NCBI GenBank assembly: GCA_026120185.1
Contig: JANUWF010001819.1
Location: 1,488,001-1,552,000 of the forward strand
Direction of reading: 5' to 3'
DNA: 64,000 nt
Origin: Voacanga thouarsii
Lineage: Eukaryota > Streptophyta > Magnoliopsida > Gentianales > Apocynaceae
This document shows positions 1-12,144 of the stretch, in pieces. The notes under the pieces were generated by a model, which made no database searches, was not told the origin of the DNA, and was given only the letters and a program-made list of their open reading frames with translations. How positions within the stretch are numbered: position 1 is the first letter of the stretch; the number at the start of each line of letters is the position of its first letter. Made by a program: the position numbers and the translations under genes.

Positions 1-3000
1 AAATATTGTTCCAGTTGTAAATACCCGTTTTCCCCAAACTCAAATTCGATCAAAGCTCAAACACACTTTTCCCCAAGCTTTCCAAAACCAAAAATCCCCA
101 TATCCGTTCTAGTAATTTCCTTGAAAAGTATTAGCTGTAATTCGTCGTAATGATATTTGGAACCATTTAGTATAAATCATGCAATGATTTTCACAATATT
201 TTCATGTATAAAATGCGTAAGTACATTTTCATGTATAGCATAATTTTGATATGTGGCTCCATAATCATCATACTCATGAGAAACTTCATAGCAATATTCA
301 TGCGTGAATAAATTAAGATATCATAATAGAATCATTATTTTCGTGCATAATTGTTTTCTCCAAAATGGCATACTTATAATTTAAATCATGCTTTCTCATG
401 CCATAACATGAAATGCTTCATAAAATCCATGCAAATATTTTATATGCACTTGAACGCAAATTGTACATAATTTAAACATGGCATTTTCACTTGGATTTGC
501 ATTTTCAAAGTAGACTTGAGATGCAAGGACTTACCTCTTATCCAAAACTTAGAAAAATAACTTCAAGTTAACTTAAGTGCTTCTTCCTCCTACGTCCAAT
601 TCCAAATTTAACATGTATATATAATATAGGAATTAATTTTCTATTTAAATTAATCTAAATAAATAATTAATCGAGATTCTAGAATAGTTAGGGGAATTAC
701 TTAGGTCTTTAGTAATTCCAAAGTACTTAGTGACAAAGCCTAATTAATTCTAATTGCAAGGTATCCCATCAAGAAATCCAATAATCTACTAAAGCATCCA
801 CAATTCATATAGCATAGAATTCTCCTACTTCCTAATTAACACTAATAGCCAAACAATGCTTTAATTGCCAAGCAACACCCTAATTAGCCATGCAAACCCA
901 AATTAGCCATGCAACTCTAATTAATCATTCAATAAAGCAGCATATAAACCAACTTATAATACCAACCACGCCAAGAATTCAAATAACTTTTCAAAATTTA
1001 AAGTTCTTATCTTATAATGGTATAAGGGTTCACTATTCAAAATCATACTATAGAGGAAAATCACTAATCTTTTAACAAATATAATCCCCATAATTCTAAA
1101 CATCACACAACGTTCACATAAGCCAAAATTGCCACAATTATAGCTATTTCTATGAGTAAATTCATTTTTTGAATTCAAAAATGAAATTCTGCTTTTGCTA
1201 TAAAACAAGGGTGAAAATCATTTACTTAATTAATCAAGGAACTCATTTTATTTTTTTTATATAAAAAAACTACCAGTTTAATACCTCTATATGTTAGGTG
1301 AATACCATATATTTATCTCCCCAAATTTCCCAGAAAAAAGGATTCAAATAATTTTTACATAAAGCCTCGGGTGAACAGTAATCAGTGTTGTGCAGTCAAC
1401 TTGAAAAATTCATAACTTACAAATTATAATAGATTTTTTGATGATTATTTTTCTGAAAATTTTATAACATCTTGAAGTTTCTACAGTAAAAAAATCATGA
1501 GAAAATGCAGTCGGAAAAGGAGATTTTCGTGGGTTTAAAGTCAGCCATCTGTACAGGGGACAGTTTGCATAGTTTTGATATAAGGGCCATAAAATTCTAT
1601 TTTTCTTTATTTACTTTATGCCAAATTTACACTATAACAATCTTAACATATAATAGGACTCTTAGGGACTCAAAATCAAACATCTCATTAACAATTTTCA
1701 GTTCCGAAAACAACATTCATTTGGCTTCCTAGTCAAAACCAACAACCCTCTATTTTCTTATCACCTTCATATTTGTCAAAACACAAGGTAAATCACACAA
1801 TTCATTCACACCAGCTCATACACTCATCATAGACCACATTACCACGAAATCCAACTCCTCTTCCACCCCAAATTCACCAAAAAAACAGCATTACTCTACT
1901 AAGAATAAATCTAGGCAGATTAGTGCAGTTTTTGTCTTTCAAGTATATCAAGTAAAGAAATGAGTTCTTAACATAAAAGGCTTCATTTCCATATCCTCCA
2001 TCATTCTTTTAACCAAATCACACAAAAAAATCAATACATATAGCAAATCACTCCAAGCTGTAAAATATTAATAGATTTTTGGCCAGCAAGAAAAATGGAA
2101 GGAAAAGATGCATTCTTCATCTACAAGAAACCATTTTTACTTGATATCTCAAGACCCTAGACTAAATAAAACATTTAGGCATCAAAATACCACACAACTA
2201 AAGCATAAAATCTCAGATTTTTCAGCTAGACAGTAGCCACAATTTCTGCTACATGAAGAAGACAAGGATGGTGGATGGTTTACCTTGAAGCTTTGAAGCT
2301 TGCTTCCAACCTTTCTACAGAAAATGACAGCCTTTTTTTGCTCACAAAAAGTGATGATTTCTTGAAGAGTAGAAGAGGTATGATCATAGAAGAGGAAGTG
2401 CTACACTTTATTGGAGAAGAATGCAAGAGGAGATAATTTTCTCCTTGTTTATCAAGGCTGTTGGCCAGCCCCTAGAAGAGAGGAGAAGGTTGTTCTGTTG
2501 ATAGGAAGAAAGAAGATTGAGAGAAATAATAGAGGGAGCAGCCGGCCATGAAGGAAAGAAATGGGAGAAAAATAGTTGTTATACTAGGTCATTTGTTGAT
2601 CCAAGGGTTGGGATGAGCTTGTTTGAAATTACCCTAAATTCAATGACTAAGATGAAAGGTATTTTGATGGGTCAAATTGATCCATAGATCTTGGATATCG
2701 GTCTTGGGTTAAATAATAAAATTAGGTCAAGTAGTCAAAATTGGTCTTCACACGAGATTTGACCAAGACTTATTAATTAACAAACAAGGCCAAACTTCTA
2801 ATTAAAATTAAATTCATTCAAGAGGGTATTTTTCAAAAGGGGAAATTCATTATTATAATATTATTTAAAGAGTGATACAATAATTAATTTGTCTAAATTA
2901 TCTACTACAAATAATACATGTATATATAATGCAATAATTAATTATGAATAAATCACTTACTATGAACCATACAAATAATCAACTTGGTATGCTTATTTTC

Positions 3001-3121
3001 TCTAAGAGAATTCACATAAGGAGTACATAAAATAGTCACATATGATGCATTTAATTTATGAGACGAGATTAATTTGATCAAGTAGTTAGTTCCCTAACAC
3101 TCAATTTAATAAGGTGTTACA
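1..3121 (-). mobile_element. Probable LTR remnant, reverse orientation, cut by window start
   Basis: No coding region is visible. The right edge on the plus strand ends ggtgttaca, so read on the minus strand the block begins TGTAACACC, a usual start for plant gypsy LTRs. The interior is AT-rich and repeats the character of the long LTRs found later in the window. The other end lies outside the window, so no TSD can be tested. It could instead be part of one larger rearranged LTR together with the next block. Confidence 0.35.
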
Positions 3122-4728
3122 CAAGTATTTATTTGAAAAGCTTTCTTCTCACATGTTGTGTGACAGAATGACATTTTACTTTGCATAAGCATTTGACGTT
3201 CTATTTTAAAGGACAAAACATATGAGTATGTGATTTTTTGGCTTCCAATGGAATGATAAATGACTTCTAAAATTTAAAATACGATGAAATATGAAATCCT
3301 TGAATTTAATTCTTTTTTCGGATTTAGAATTCTAGATTTATTGAATAGACTTCCTTTTGGACTTGGACCTGCATAATTTACGTAAATTCTCTCAAAGAAG
3401 CATTCTTTCTCGTGGGAACGACTTTTATCCTTCTATGCTACGATTTTGGAAAATGATTTCTTGGTGTGAGATCACCATTTAAAAGGTGATACTTTGGCCC
3501 TAAAAATGATGTTTTTATAACAGGATAAAAGAAAATATTTTGGAAAAATAGTTTGTTTTTAAAAGGTATTGAGCTGTGTTGAGACATTGTGATAATCTTT
3601 TGGGTTTATGTTGTGTGAGTTTTCAAGAGGGGCTATACTCTTATAATCGCTTAAGTGGATTTGAGAACACTTTTTGATTAGTGGGCACCTTTAGACTATG
3701 GTCTCTTTCTTCATGGGTTAATGGTATTCGTAGTAGAGCCGTCCTTAGCTAGCTACACGTTTTTCCAAAGTGAAAACGGAGGACAGGCATAGGACACCCG
3801 AGCCATTATGGCAAACCATGATGATGGTTAGAGTATGATTGATTGTAGTGGCATGTGTACACTGAGTTAATCATACGATCGTCATGTTCATAGGTTTGAA
3901 ATCCTATGATGTTGACGTTGTTAATCACACATTTATCATATTCATAGGATTGAAATCCTATGGTGTTGATGCAGTTAGATTGAGATCCTTCTGATTAGAT
4001 GGGACGAGATCCTGTTAGTGATGTTACTGGTTGGACTAATATTCTTTCTAGTGGAGATCGCAATGTGAATTTGGAAATTAAAATATATTTTGAAAATACG
4101 GTATGGTTTATGATTTAAATGCTCAATACTAATGTTGTGAATAGTGCCAATTTACTATGTGATATCTTAATGGCACACTTTTTCCCAAAAAGAAATATGA
4201 CATAATTTCTTTAAATGGGAGGCAAAAGTTTTCAGTACACCATGGTTTCCAAATGTGCACGAACTCTTTTGACAACAGTTGACAAGGTTTTGAATTATAA
4301 TGTTTCAAGATTGTTTTTAATGGAAAAATATGATAAAACCCGTCTGTTTATTTTCCAAGAGAAAAATAGTAGTACATACGGGACTCACTAAGTGATTTTC
4401 ACTTGTACATGTATTTTGTTCTGTTTTCTTAGGATTCAGAACTGAGTATCGGTATTTGTGAGGACAGTGCTACACTTTTGGGTATGTGTATCCTGCAACT
4501 CTAGGTATATTGCCCTTACTCTAGGTATATACTGCAGTACATGAAGTTGTATTATCTTTTGGAATGTATACTATGACTTGAGTTTGATCAACTGTAAGCT
4601 AATTAGTTTAGTTTACTTTCGGCATTGATAGTTATAAAGACCCTTTATGTGAGAGTTCAGATGGGGCGACACCCAAATTTTTTTCGCGCTTTTAGTACAA
4701 TCTATCTATTTATATGTGGGGTGTTACA
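3122..4728 (+). mobile_element. 3' part of a long LTR
   Basis: The last 80 bases contain ttataaagaccc, then ggggcgacaccc, and finish ggggtgttaca. The same ordered boxes close the two giant LTRs at 30,791 and 58,210, so this is a divergent relative. The block ends abruptly at 4,728 against a reverse-strand copia integrase reading frame, which suggests insertion into that copia element. I found no matching 5' end (TGTGAAACCCC) in the window. Confidence 0.45.
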
Positions 4729-5450
4729 AATGTAAGAAAGTATCTGTGTCCATAGACAATAGAAACAGGATAGGAACCCAATATATCCATATGTCTCAAA
4801 TCAAAACAAGCATGTGAAGTGCCTTTGTGCAAATTAAGTAGAATTTTATGTTTCTTAGCCGTAGGACAAACAATACACGCAATATAAGTATTGGGCAAGG
4901 TAATGTCATTACATTGTTAATGTAAGAAATGTAAATTCTTATTGGAAAAATGACCTAATCTAAAATGCCATATGCATGATCTGTCACTGAAAGTGCTTGG
5001 TAAAGTATTGTAAGCTAGAGCAAAAGTTCTTGAATATTGGGGAATATTAAGCCGATATAGTCCTTGATCAAGTTTTGCAGATCCAATCATCTTCCCATGA
5101 TGAGGATCCTTAGTAATGTAAGAAATTGTTTAAGAAGAATGACACAACGGAGATCTATTACTATATTTCTTAGAGAAATCAGATTGTAAGCAAAATAAGG
5201 AATGTAAAATGCATTGTTTAGAGTAATCTGAAAGTAAGATATATAGTTCGTTTATGAGACATTATAGCTTTTTCTCTGTTATGCAACTGAACAAACATAT
5301 TATGTAAATGTTTTATATTAACAGTGAGTCAGAGAAGAACATGTATGATCTATAGCTCCAGAATTTAGAAGCCGCCAAGAAGATGAACTACTTGCTGATT
5401 GAGCTAATGAGAAAGGTTGTTCAAAGTTTGCTGTAAGGGAAGTAGCTGTT
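4729..5450 (-). pseudogene. copia protease and integrase N-terminus, fragment
   Basis: In the minus-strand frames, in order: a protease active-site relic WRLLNSGAIDH, where copia elements usually have D-S-G-A, so the catalytic Asp appears replaced by Asn; a stretch ending GKMIGSAKLDQGLYRL; the pre-integrase motif WHFRLGHFSNKNLHFLH; then CIVCPTAKKHK and HMDILGSYPVS, the zinc-binding and first catalytic region of integrase. The frame stops at 4,729 where the LTR begins. Several frame changes show that it is dead. Confidence 0.65.
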
Positions 5451-5689
5451 ACGCATTAATTAGAAAATTTTCCGAACAGTAGCTTGATTGACACTAGAAG
5501 TTCTTGGAGCGTTGGAATTTATAGAAATGTTACTGTGATTGAACTAGAAAAAGAAGGTGTTGATATTACTGCTAAGTCACAAAACTTCCAGTTTTACGTT
5601 CTGAAGAAGATGTATGAACTGATAAGACTGCAGCAACCAGAGATTGATCAGCCTCTTTGTTTATCTACACCACAGTATTGACTTGTTTG

Positions 5690-5840
5690 AGATTGTCTTC
5701 TTGGAAGTTTCCTTATGGCTTATATCCTAAAGAAAAAGCCAATGCTTTCTATAGAATGGACCCACCCTGTGTCCAGTCATATTGTAGAAAGTATAGTACA
5801 ATCTTTTAGATGTGTTAGGTAATATTTTGAACCTTTAACT
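5690..5840 (-). pseudogene. copia gag zinc knuckle relic
   Basis: The minus strand reads YNMTGHRVGPFYRKHW followed in another frame by a proline/glycine-rich stretch. Copia gag proteins carry a C-x2-C-x4-H-x4-C knuckle followed by a K-H-G-F/Y-P-P type segment. Here the cysteines appear as Tyr or Phe, consistent with TGT to TAT and TGT to TTT changes. Its position between gag and protease fits the order of this element. Confidence 0.45.
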
Positions 5841-5899
5841 AGTAACCGTTGCTCCGGCAAAATTGTTCCCAACTTCTTCATGATTGTTGACATTATGTT

Positions 5900-7470
5900 G
5901 TGATGTTTTATCGAACATACTAATTAAGGGTTTAAAATGCAGTCATTACACATCAATAAATATAACTCTACCTCTTAACACGTATTACTTGCACAAGGTA
6001 TCGATTGACAGGGAACTCAAAGAATTATACTTTTATACTCTTTTCTTCTTTCAATCTTATGAATGGACTTTTAAATAATTAACTTGAATGAATTCTTATG
6101 ATATATTAAATAAAAATAATGGGGAAAATAAATAAGAAAGTATCTAATCTAAAACATACAAGAATTAGGAAATTAACCCAAAAAAAAAAAGAATAAGAAA
6201 CAAAATACAAATTATTTTATCTTGAGAAAACTAACTTGTCCTAGGAATATGCCTTAAGATCAAATTAGGAAACTTATCATAGATGCGATTATCTTGAGCA
6301 ATTGATTTTTAGAACCTTGCTTAGCACTTTAAATTAATCTTTAGTCCAGTTCTTAATCTAATTCAATTCAATTGACCTGTCTTAGTAACTTAAATTAATC
6401 AATGTCTTAGACTAAAAATAAATATCAATAAGCATATCAAGACATCACCAATAGCAAATCAGATACTCAATTAGCCTAAAAAACTCAATTCTCTATTAAC
6501 TTAATCAAGCTAATTAGCTCTGAAACCCAACTACGCCAATATATGCTATTTAAAAAAATTAATCAAAAGATTAATTAACTTAACTAGTCACCCATGCCTT
6601 CCCAACTATATAGGATCAATATAAGAGAACTTACCATAATTGATAAAAAGAATTCTAGAATTGTATAAATACTCAAAAGATAATATAAATAATATCAAAG
6701 ATAGAATATTTGACTAAATAATGTCAAAGCTTCAAAATCCAATAATCAAAACATAACCTAAAAGTAAGATAGAATGTAATTGTCTTGAACATATAAGAAA
6801 ACAATTGGAAACAAGAAAAAGTTTGAAAGATAAAATTTGATTTGCCCATAATCTCGAGTTCGACTTACCTCCAGACTTCTTCCTTTTCCTTGATGCCTTC
6901 TTTTGCTGCTTTCTTTTCAAAAGGATTAATTGTGCATAAGTATGAAGAGTTATGCTGTATCTCACCCAATGACTACTTATATAGCTTTTGCAATGCCTTA
7001 GGGTTGGAAATTGGAGATTGCCTAAAATTTCTATATAGTGGCAAGGCATCAGGCATAGGCATGCATGAAACCATGCATCTTGCAGGAGTTGCAACTTGAC
7101 ACTAGCACGACTTGTGGCACGACATTGTAAAACTTCTAAAAGTGATATTCTTGCTCTATTTGGCATGGATTGGTGCATGGCCATGCAACATCCTGTACAC
7201 TTACACTGTAGACTTTCCAAATCTCTTCAAAACAATTTCCAAATCATTCCAAAACTTTTTGCAATTATCTTTATTTTTAAAATCATCATTAAAACATCAT
7301 TTTTACTCATGTTTCATCCAAAATACCTACAAACATATAATAAAATAAAATGAGGAAAAACTATTTGCATTTACACAAAAGATCACACAAAATTCAAGTA
7401 AAAGGGTCATACAATATGACATTTTCACACATAACACATAGTTACTCCACTGTTCATAGGCAATACGGGT
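5900..7470 (-). mobile_element. Insertion inside the copia element, probably a solo LTR
   Basis: This block separates gag from its zinc knuckle. A plausible left terminus is tgatatattaaat near 6,097, similar to the start of the LTR at 50,263. The interior runs in the same style as that LTR: an AT-rich first half, a pyrimidine-rich stretch near 6,860-6,910, then a palindrome-rich stretch near 7,040-7,130 (gcatgcatgaaaccatgcat). I could not find a convincing TSD, so the boundaries are approximate. Open frames here have no family motifs and are not called as genes. Confidence 0.35.
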
Positions 7471-7479
7471 GAGAATACT

Positions 7480-8200
7480 TGTGACCATATAGGAAAATGA
7501 TGTACTACTTTGTACCTCACTGGTTGCTTATATGTGATTACCAAATAAAAGGCTTTATTGATAGTAGAAAAAAGGTTATGATAACAGAACTTGTGATTTG
7601 ACCACAATGTAGCCATCAATTAAACTTTTGAAAAACCTTATAACAAAGTCTAATTCAATGTTTTCTTTAATTATGGATAAAGCTAAGCAGTTGCATTTCA
7701 AATTGCAAGTACAAATTGGTATTGGCCTTAAGTTGATAATTTCATCCCATAGTATTTCAAGATTTGTGAAAATTTTAGTTATGGATAGATCTCCTTACTT
7801 AAGATTTTTCATATCTTCCTACGAATCGAAGATCCTATATACATCTCCATATGAGAACCGTTCACATAAATCCATCCAGACTTCATGAACTATGTTAAGC
7901 TAAATGATGCTTTGAGCAGTTGTAGGAGATATGACATTTAGAATATAAAACAGTACTATCGCGTTCCACGTCTCCTAGGCTATATAGATTTTATCTAAAC
8001 AATATTGAATTTGAGATAGAACTTGTTCACAAAATTGAGCTTGTTCTTTGAAATAAGATTCATCCTCATTGCTTTACACCATTGGTGGTAGTTTTTCACA
8101 GTTAATGGAGGCTGAACAAGGATGACAGAAGGACTATCATTCGAATATAGATAGAATAGACTATCTTAAGAAAGTTCATGATTAACAATTTTTCAACTCA
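7480..8200 (-). pseudogene. copia gag (retrotransposon N-terminal and UBN2-like regions), broken
   Basis: The minus-strand translation shows the copia N-terminal signature: PSVILVQPPLTVKNYHQW, then AMRMNLISKNKL. The gag core follows: WNAIVLFYILNVISPTTAQS, then VHEVWMDLCERFSYGD, then a stretch corresponding to the usual L-x-Q-G-D-L-S region, and VIRFFKSLIDGY. Several in-frame stops and shifts are present. The start is just inside the left edge of CACTA-1, which separates it from its LTR. Gag would form the retrotransposon particle; this copy cannot. Confidence 0.7.
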
Positions 8201-8357
8201 ATTTAACAATTAGAAAAAAAGAATGACTAGAATTTATATAAAGTGTAAAGGTTAAGGAAGCAAAAGTTTCTATGATCCTAACATAACTAATATAACAGTT
8301 TTGAAGGAGATCAACTGGATCAATCACAAAAGAAAAAGCAAACACAAAGAATTCAAT
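8201..8357 (-). other. copia untranslated leader next to CACTA-1
   Basis: This is short AT-rich sequence between the gag relic and the CACTA-1 edge. It joins in sense to the leader that resumes at 24,076 beyond CACTA-1. The three bases before the transposon (aat, 8,355-8,357) are its TSD. Confidence 0.5.
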
Positions 8358-8374
8358 TACTACAAAAAAAGATG

Positions 8375-9195
8375 ATATTAGTGACGGCTAAACGGCAGCC
8401 GCTAAATAGCAAGAGTATTGCGAGGGTAAGTAAGAAGTAGGGCAATTTACCAAAGGGTTGACTAACTGTAGCTGAACCATCAGAAATAGCAACTGTCCTG
8501 CAATGGTCCAGAATGCCTCTGTAATTAGTGTGGGTATAATTTTTGAAATCACAAGTTTTGAGGGCTTAGCTACGGGTATAATTTTTTTCTAAAAACAATA
8601 ATTGAAGTTTTAAGATAAAAAAGGTGTAGCTAAGCCCTCGCTAAGGTGTAGCTACGCCGTAAAATTTTTCCTCAAGAAAGTATTTTGGAATATTATGATA
8701 AATGGTCGTAGCTAAACCTAGTAGCTACAACCCATTTTTTTTTTTTAAATTCTAGTCTTTTAAGATAAATGGCCGTAGCTAATCCTTATCTGATTAGAGA
8801 GAGTTTAGCTACGGGAATAAGTTTTTATCAAAAAAATATTTTGAAATATTAGGATAATATGACCGTAGCTAAACTTTCTCTAAATTAGCGAGGGTGTAGT
8901 TACGAAAAAAAGTTTTTCTCAAAAAAATTTATTGGCCTTTTAAGATAAAGAACCATAGCTAAACCCTAGCTAATTAGCGAGGGTTTAGCTACGACGTGTA
9001 ATTTTTCTCCAAAAAAATTATTTTGGAATATAATAATAAACGGCCATAGCAAAACCCTTACTAATTAGCAAGGGCCTAGCTAAGATCATTAGGGTTTGGT
9101 TGCTAAATAGCTTTGATCATCGCAAAACCATTTCTATGCCCTTGCTATTTAGATACTATATCCTAATCCGTCGTAAAGTCGTCGCTAATTTAAAA
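8375..9195. repeat. Left subterminal repeat array of CACTA-1
   Basis: A motif close to ttagcgagggtttagctacg recurs many times in both orientations with AT spacers rich in aaaatatttt. In En/Spm elements such arrays bind the small transposase (TNPA). A second short block of the same motif lies at about 9,998-10,175, after an AT-rich microsatellite stretch. The CpGs of the motif (agcgagg, ctacg) are often altered to a or t, as expected of methylated transposon ends. Confidence 0.8.
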
Positions 9196-9228
9196 TTTTA
9201 ACCACCAAACATCTTAAAGTTTAATTTC

Positions 9229-9230
<2 letters not shown>

Positions 9231-9288
<58 letters not shown>

Positions 9289-9574
9289 ATAATATACATG
9301 AATTTGATACACTAACACTCATATACACATATATATACTAAGATATATATATATATATATATATGTATATATTATAATATATACATATATATAAATATAT
9401 ACATTAGTGTATGTTAGTATATATATATTAGTAGTATATTAATATATGTTAATATATATATTTATTTATTAATAATACTAATATTTCAATATTAGATATA
9501 TATACACTAACATATATATATCCACTCATGTACACTAGCACTCATATACACTAATATATATTAACACACACATA

Positions 9575-9611
<37 letters not shown>

Positions 9612-9990
9612 TAATATATATTATTATAGCTGAATATATATTAATATACCATAATATAAATTAATATATATATTAATATATATATATATATATACATAAT
9701 GCATATCTAAAAAATCATACGTGTAAATTTATTTACATAGTAATATAAACTTATGTATATTAGTGTATAATATGTATACAAAGTAATTATATGTATAGCA
9801 TAGATATGTTTTATATTACATTAGATTTTACTTTATTTAATTGATATAAATATATATATATATATATGTGATACATTATTAATTATACTATATAATGTAT
9901 AGTATATTATATACTATAAATTTTAATAAAATATAACAAAATAGGTTGATTTATAATTTTCCTCATAAATTATAACATATACAATTGGTG
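9231..9990. repeat. Microsatellites and AT-rich stretch within CACTA-1 end
   Basis: The segment contains (GT)n at about 9,233-9,286, (AC)n at about 9,581-9,610, and long TA-type runs such as 9,340-9,363 and 9,855-9,868. It splits the subterminal array in two. No coding potential is seen. Confidence 0.85.
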
Positions 9991-10179
9991 AGGGATTCCC
10001 TCCTGGATTATCAGCGACGGTTTAGATATAGAAAGTTTATGTAGCTAAATTTGAATTAGCAAGGGTTTAGCTACGGCGTATTTAATTTTTCGTTTTGAAT
10101 TTTTTACAGTAATTCAACCCTTACTATAAGAGAGAGATTAGCGATGGCACTCTACCGTAGCGAAAGCATAGACTAAATT

Positions 10180-10500
10180 TCACACTTAGTCATTTTTCAG
10201 TCATCTTCCTTCTTCCCGCAACCACTGATTTTCGGCTTCCCTCTCCCGCTGCAAAATCCCTCGGAGGTGCGAAATATCCATCATCTTCCTTCTTCCTTCC
10301 GATCTCTCTTTTCCCCCTCCATTTTGTCTTTTCCCTCTTCTTCGATGGCAAAATCCCCGCAATCGAACTGCGACGCGCAGCTTAATTTGAACCCCCGCAT
10401 AGCCCCTCTCCGGCACCGTATTAGAAATCATTCAATTGCCTCTCTCCGGCACTGCACCTCGATATTCCCGAATCTTTAACGACTGTGGCTGTAACTCGGG
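10180..10500 (+). promoter_or_regulatory. Probable 5' end of the CACTA-1 transcription unit
   Basis: Immediately after the last subterminal repeat the base composition changes to C- and T-rich with more GC (ccctctccggcac occurs twice). CACTA-2 at about 32,400-32,650 and CACTA-3 at about 62,100-62,410 show the same change at the same place, and CACTA-1 and CACTA-2 share a tagtcattttcag-like start. I infer a transcription start and first, probably untranslated, exon. Open frames here (10,267-10,479 plus; 10,201-10,431 minus) resemble no family. Confidence 0.4.
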
Positions 10501-12144
10501 GCCTTGAAATTTCCTAATTTCTTCCTTGCCATTTCTGCTTCTTCTAATTTCTCCAGTTAGGTGGTGTTCTAATTCCAAAATGAGTTTTCTAATTTATTTC
10601 TTTTATCAAGCTGGGGAAGCAAGAGGGTAGAATTTGATTGCTAGAATTACTTTATTTGCAATTATATCTCATTGACGATGGACAGAATCGGAATTAGATC
10701 CTTATGAAATTCTTCATTTTGTTTGCAAATTCAAAATTGGGACATTTTTTAATTGCTAGATCAATTTGCATTATTGGGTATTTTCTTTTGTTGTTTATGG
10801 CAACCGAATTTTTGTGGAATTTCCATTTAAAGTATTAAGATGACTATCTATTGCATTATTTTCTACCATTCTTTTATCCTTAAGATTATGATATTGTTAG
10901 ATACTATATTTATCTCTTGTTTTGCACGCCTGATTTGTTGGAGTTATGATTGCTTGAAGCATTTTGGTGATTTCTCTGATTCCTTTATTGTCTTTAATAC
11001 GCTATAGATGCTTGACACATAGATTGAATTGGCTTTTGCTGTTGATTGGACAATTGGCTTATATCTTTAGTAGCTATTTTTTAGGCTTACATTGGAGATT
11101 GAGGGGAGGTAAGACTCTGCTTTGTGCAGCGAATATAATAATTATTGAAAGGCAGAGTTTTACATTGGGGATATACCACTGGTTTGAGGAAAGTACACGG
11201 GTAGTGATAATTTTTGGACCTTTTAACTTTCAGCATATATCATTCAAGCTACTTAATGTGAATGCAAAATTTATACACTTGCATTGCATACAATGAATAT
11301 GATGTCTTAAAGTTTTGGAAATATAATGCACTTAAATTTTCTATATTATCTATGACGACAAAAGAAATATTAGCAATTTCAACAAGTTAGTTGCATCTAA
11401 GAGTGCTTTTCATTAGGTAAGACACTTTCCTCTTAGAACAAAAAGAGTTCAAAGCATCAAGAGTTTTCTTTTGATATGAATTTTGTTGGAGAAACTTGCA
11501 AAAACAAAGTTGAAGTTCATGAGAAAGTTTTCTGGTTGCTGGCTGTTTGTTGTTGTTGTTTGAACCAATTGTTCAGAGTTTATTTTTGATGTTTTTAGCT
11601 CTCTTTTGGTATGTCTTTCTGTGAAGAAAATTCAGGAAAGAGGACTGAAACATGTTATGTTCAGGAGGTGTGAAAATGAGAACTTAAGTTGGTTATATGT
11701 TAATGAATATGCTACGAGGCAGATTTTGTTTCGTAGTTTGCAGCTGTTTATTTGGTATGTCTACAGGGTACTTCTCTGAAGTAACTAAACCTAAATGAAC
11801 CTTGAAATGTTAGGAAGAGAGAAGAGTTGATTTTGTGGAATTTTGAATGCAAAGGAATGCATGAGAATGAAAGGAGCTAAAACTATTCATGAAAAAAAAT
11901 ACTGTTTTGGATGTTCATTTTTTGACTCGTTTTAGCATTTTTCTGAAGCTGGATTGAAAGGATGATTGAATCACACTTATATAAATCCTAAACAAGAATT
12001 TTTAAAGTTTAGATAGTATAAGTTATGTAGAAGAAATGGAAAATATGGCTAGCGTAAATTGTAAATATAGTAAGGGTATTCTGCTATGGGCATAATACAA
12101 CTATGTCTATTTGTGTGTAAAGCTGTATGAAGTGACCATGAATT
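10500..12144 (+). other. CACTA-1 internal non-coding region, first part
   Basis: This is T-rich sequence with no recognised domain, probably an intron or 5' leader of the transposase unit. A segment at about 11,196-11,245 (gggtagtgataatttttgga) recurs at about 14,778-14,815. The solo LTR therefore sits between two copies of a short internal duplication. Confidence 0.45.

Noticed and set aside
5484..5681. A 65-residue plus-strand frame
   Set aside because: It lies opposite the minus-strand copia protease/zinc-knuckle region and matches no family.
6732..7353. Frames of 78-162 residues on both strands near 7 kb
   Set aside because: They lie in a probable solo LTR that interrupts copia gag. No conserved motifs, and opposite-strand frames overlap.
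8375..9195. Regularly spaced short repeats that might suggest a CRISPR array
   Set aside because: Repeats occur in both orientations with variable spacing and sequence inside a plant transposon end. They are CACTA subterminal repeats.
10201..10479. Open frames on both strands in the GC-richer stretch after the CACTA-1 repeats
   Set aside because: No family motif. Both strands are open because the stretch is compositionally biased, which fits a 5' untranslated exon better.
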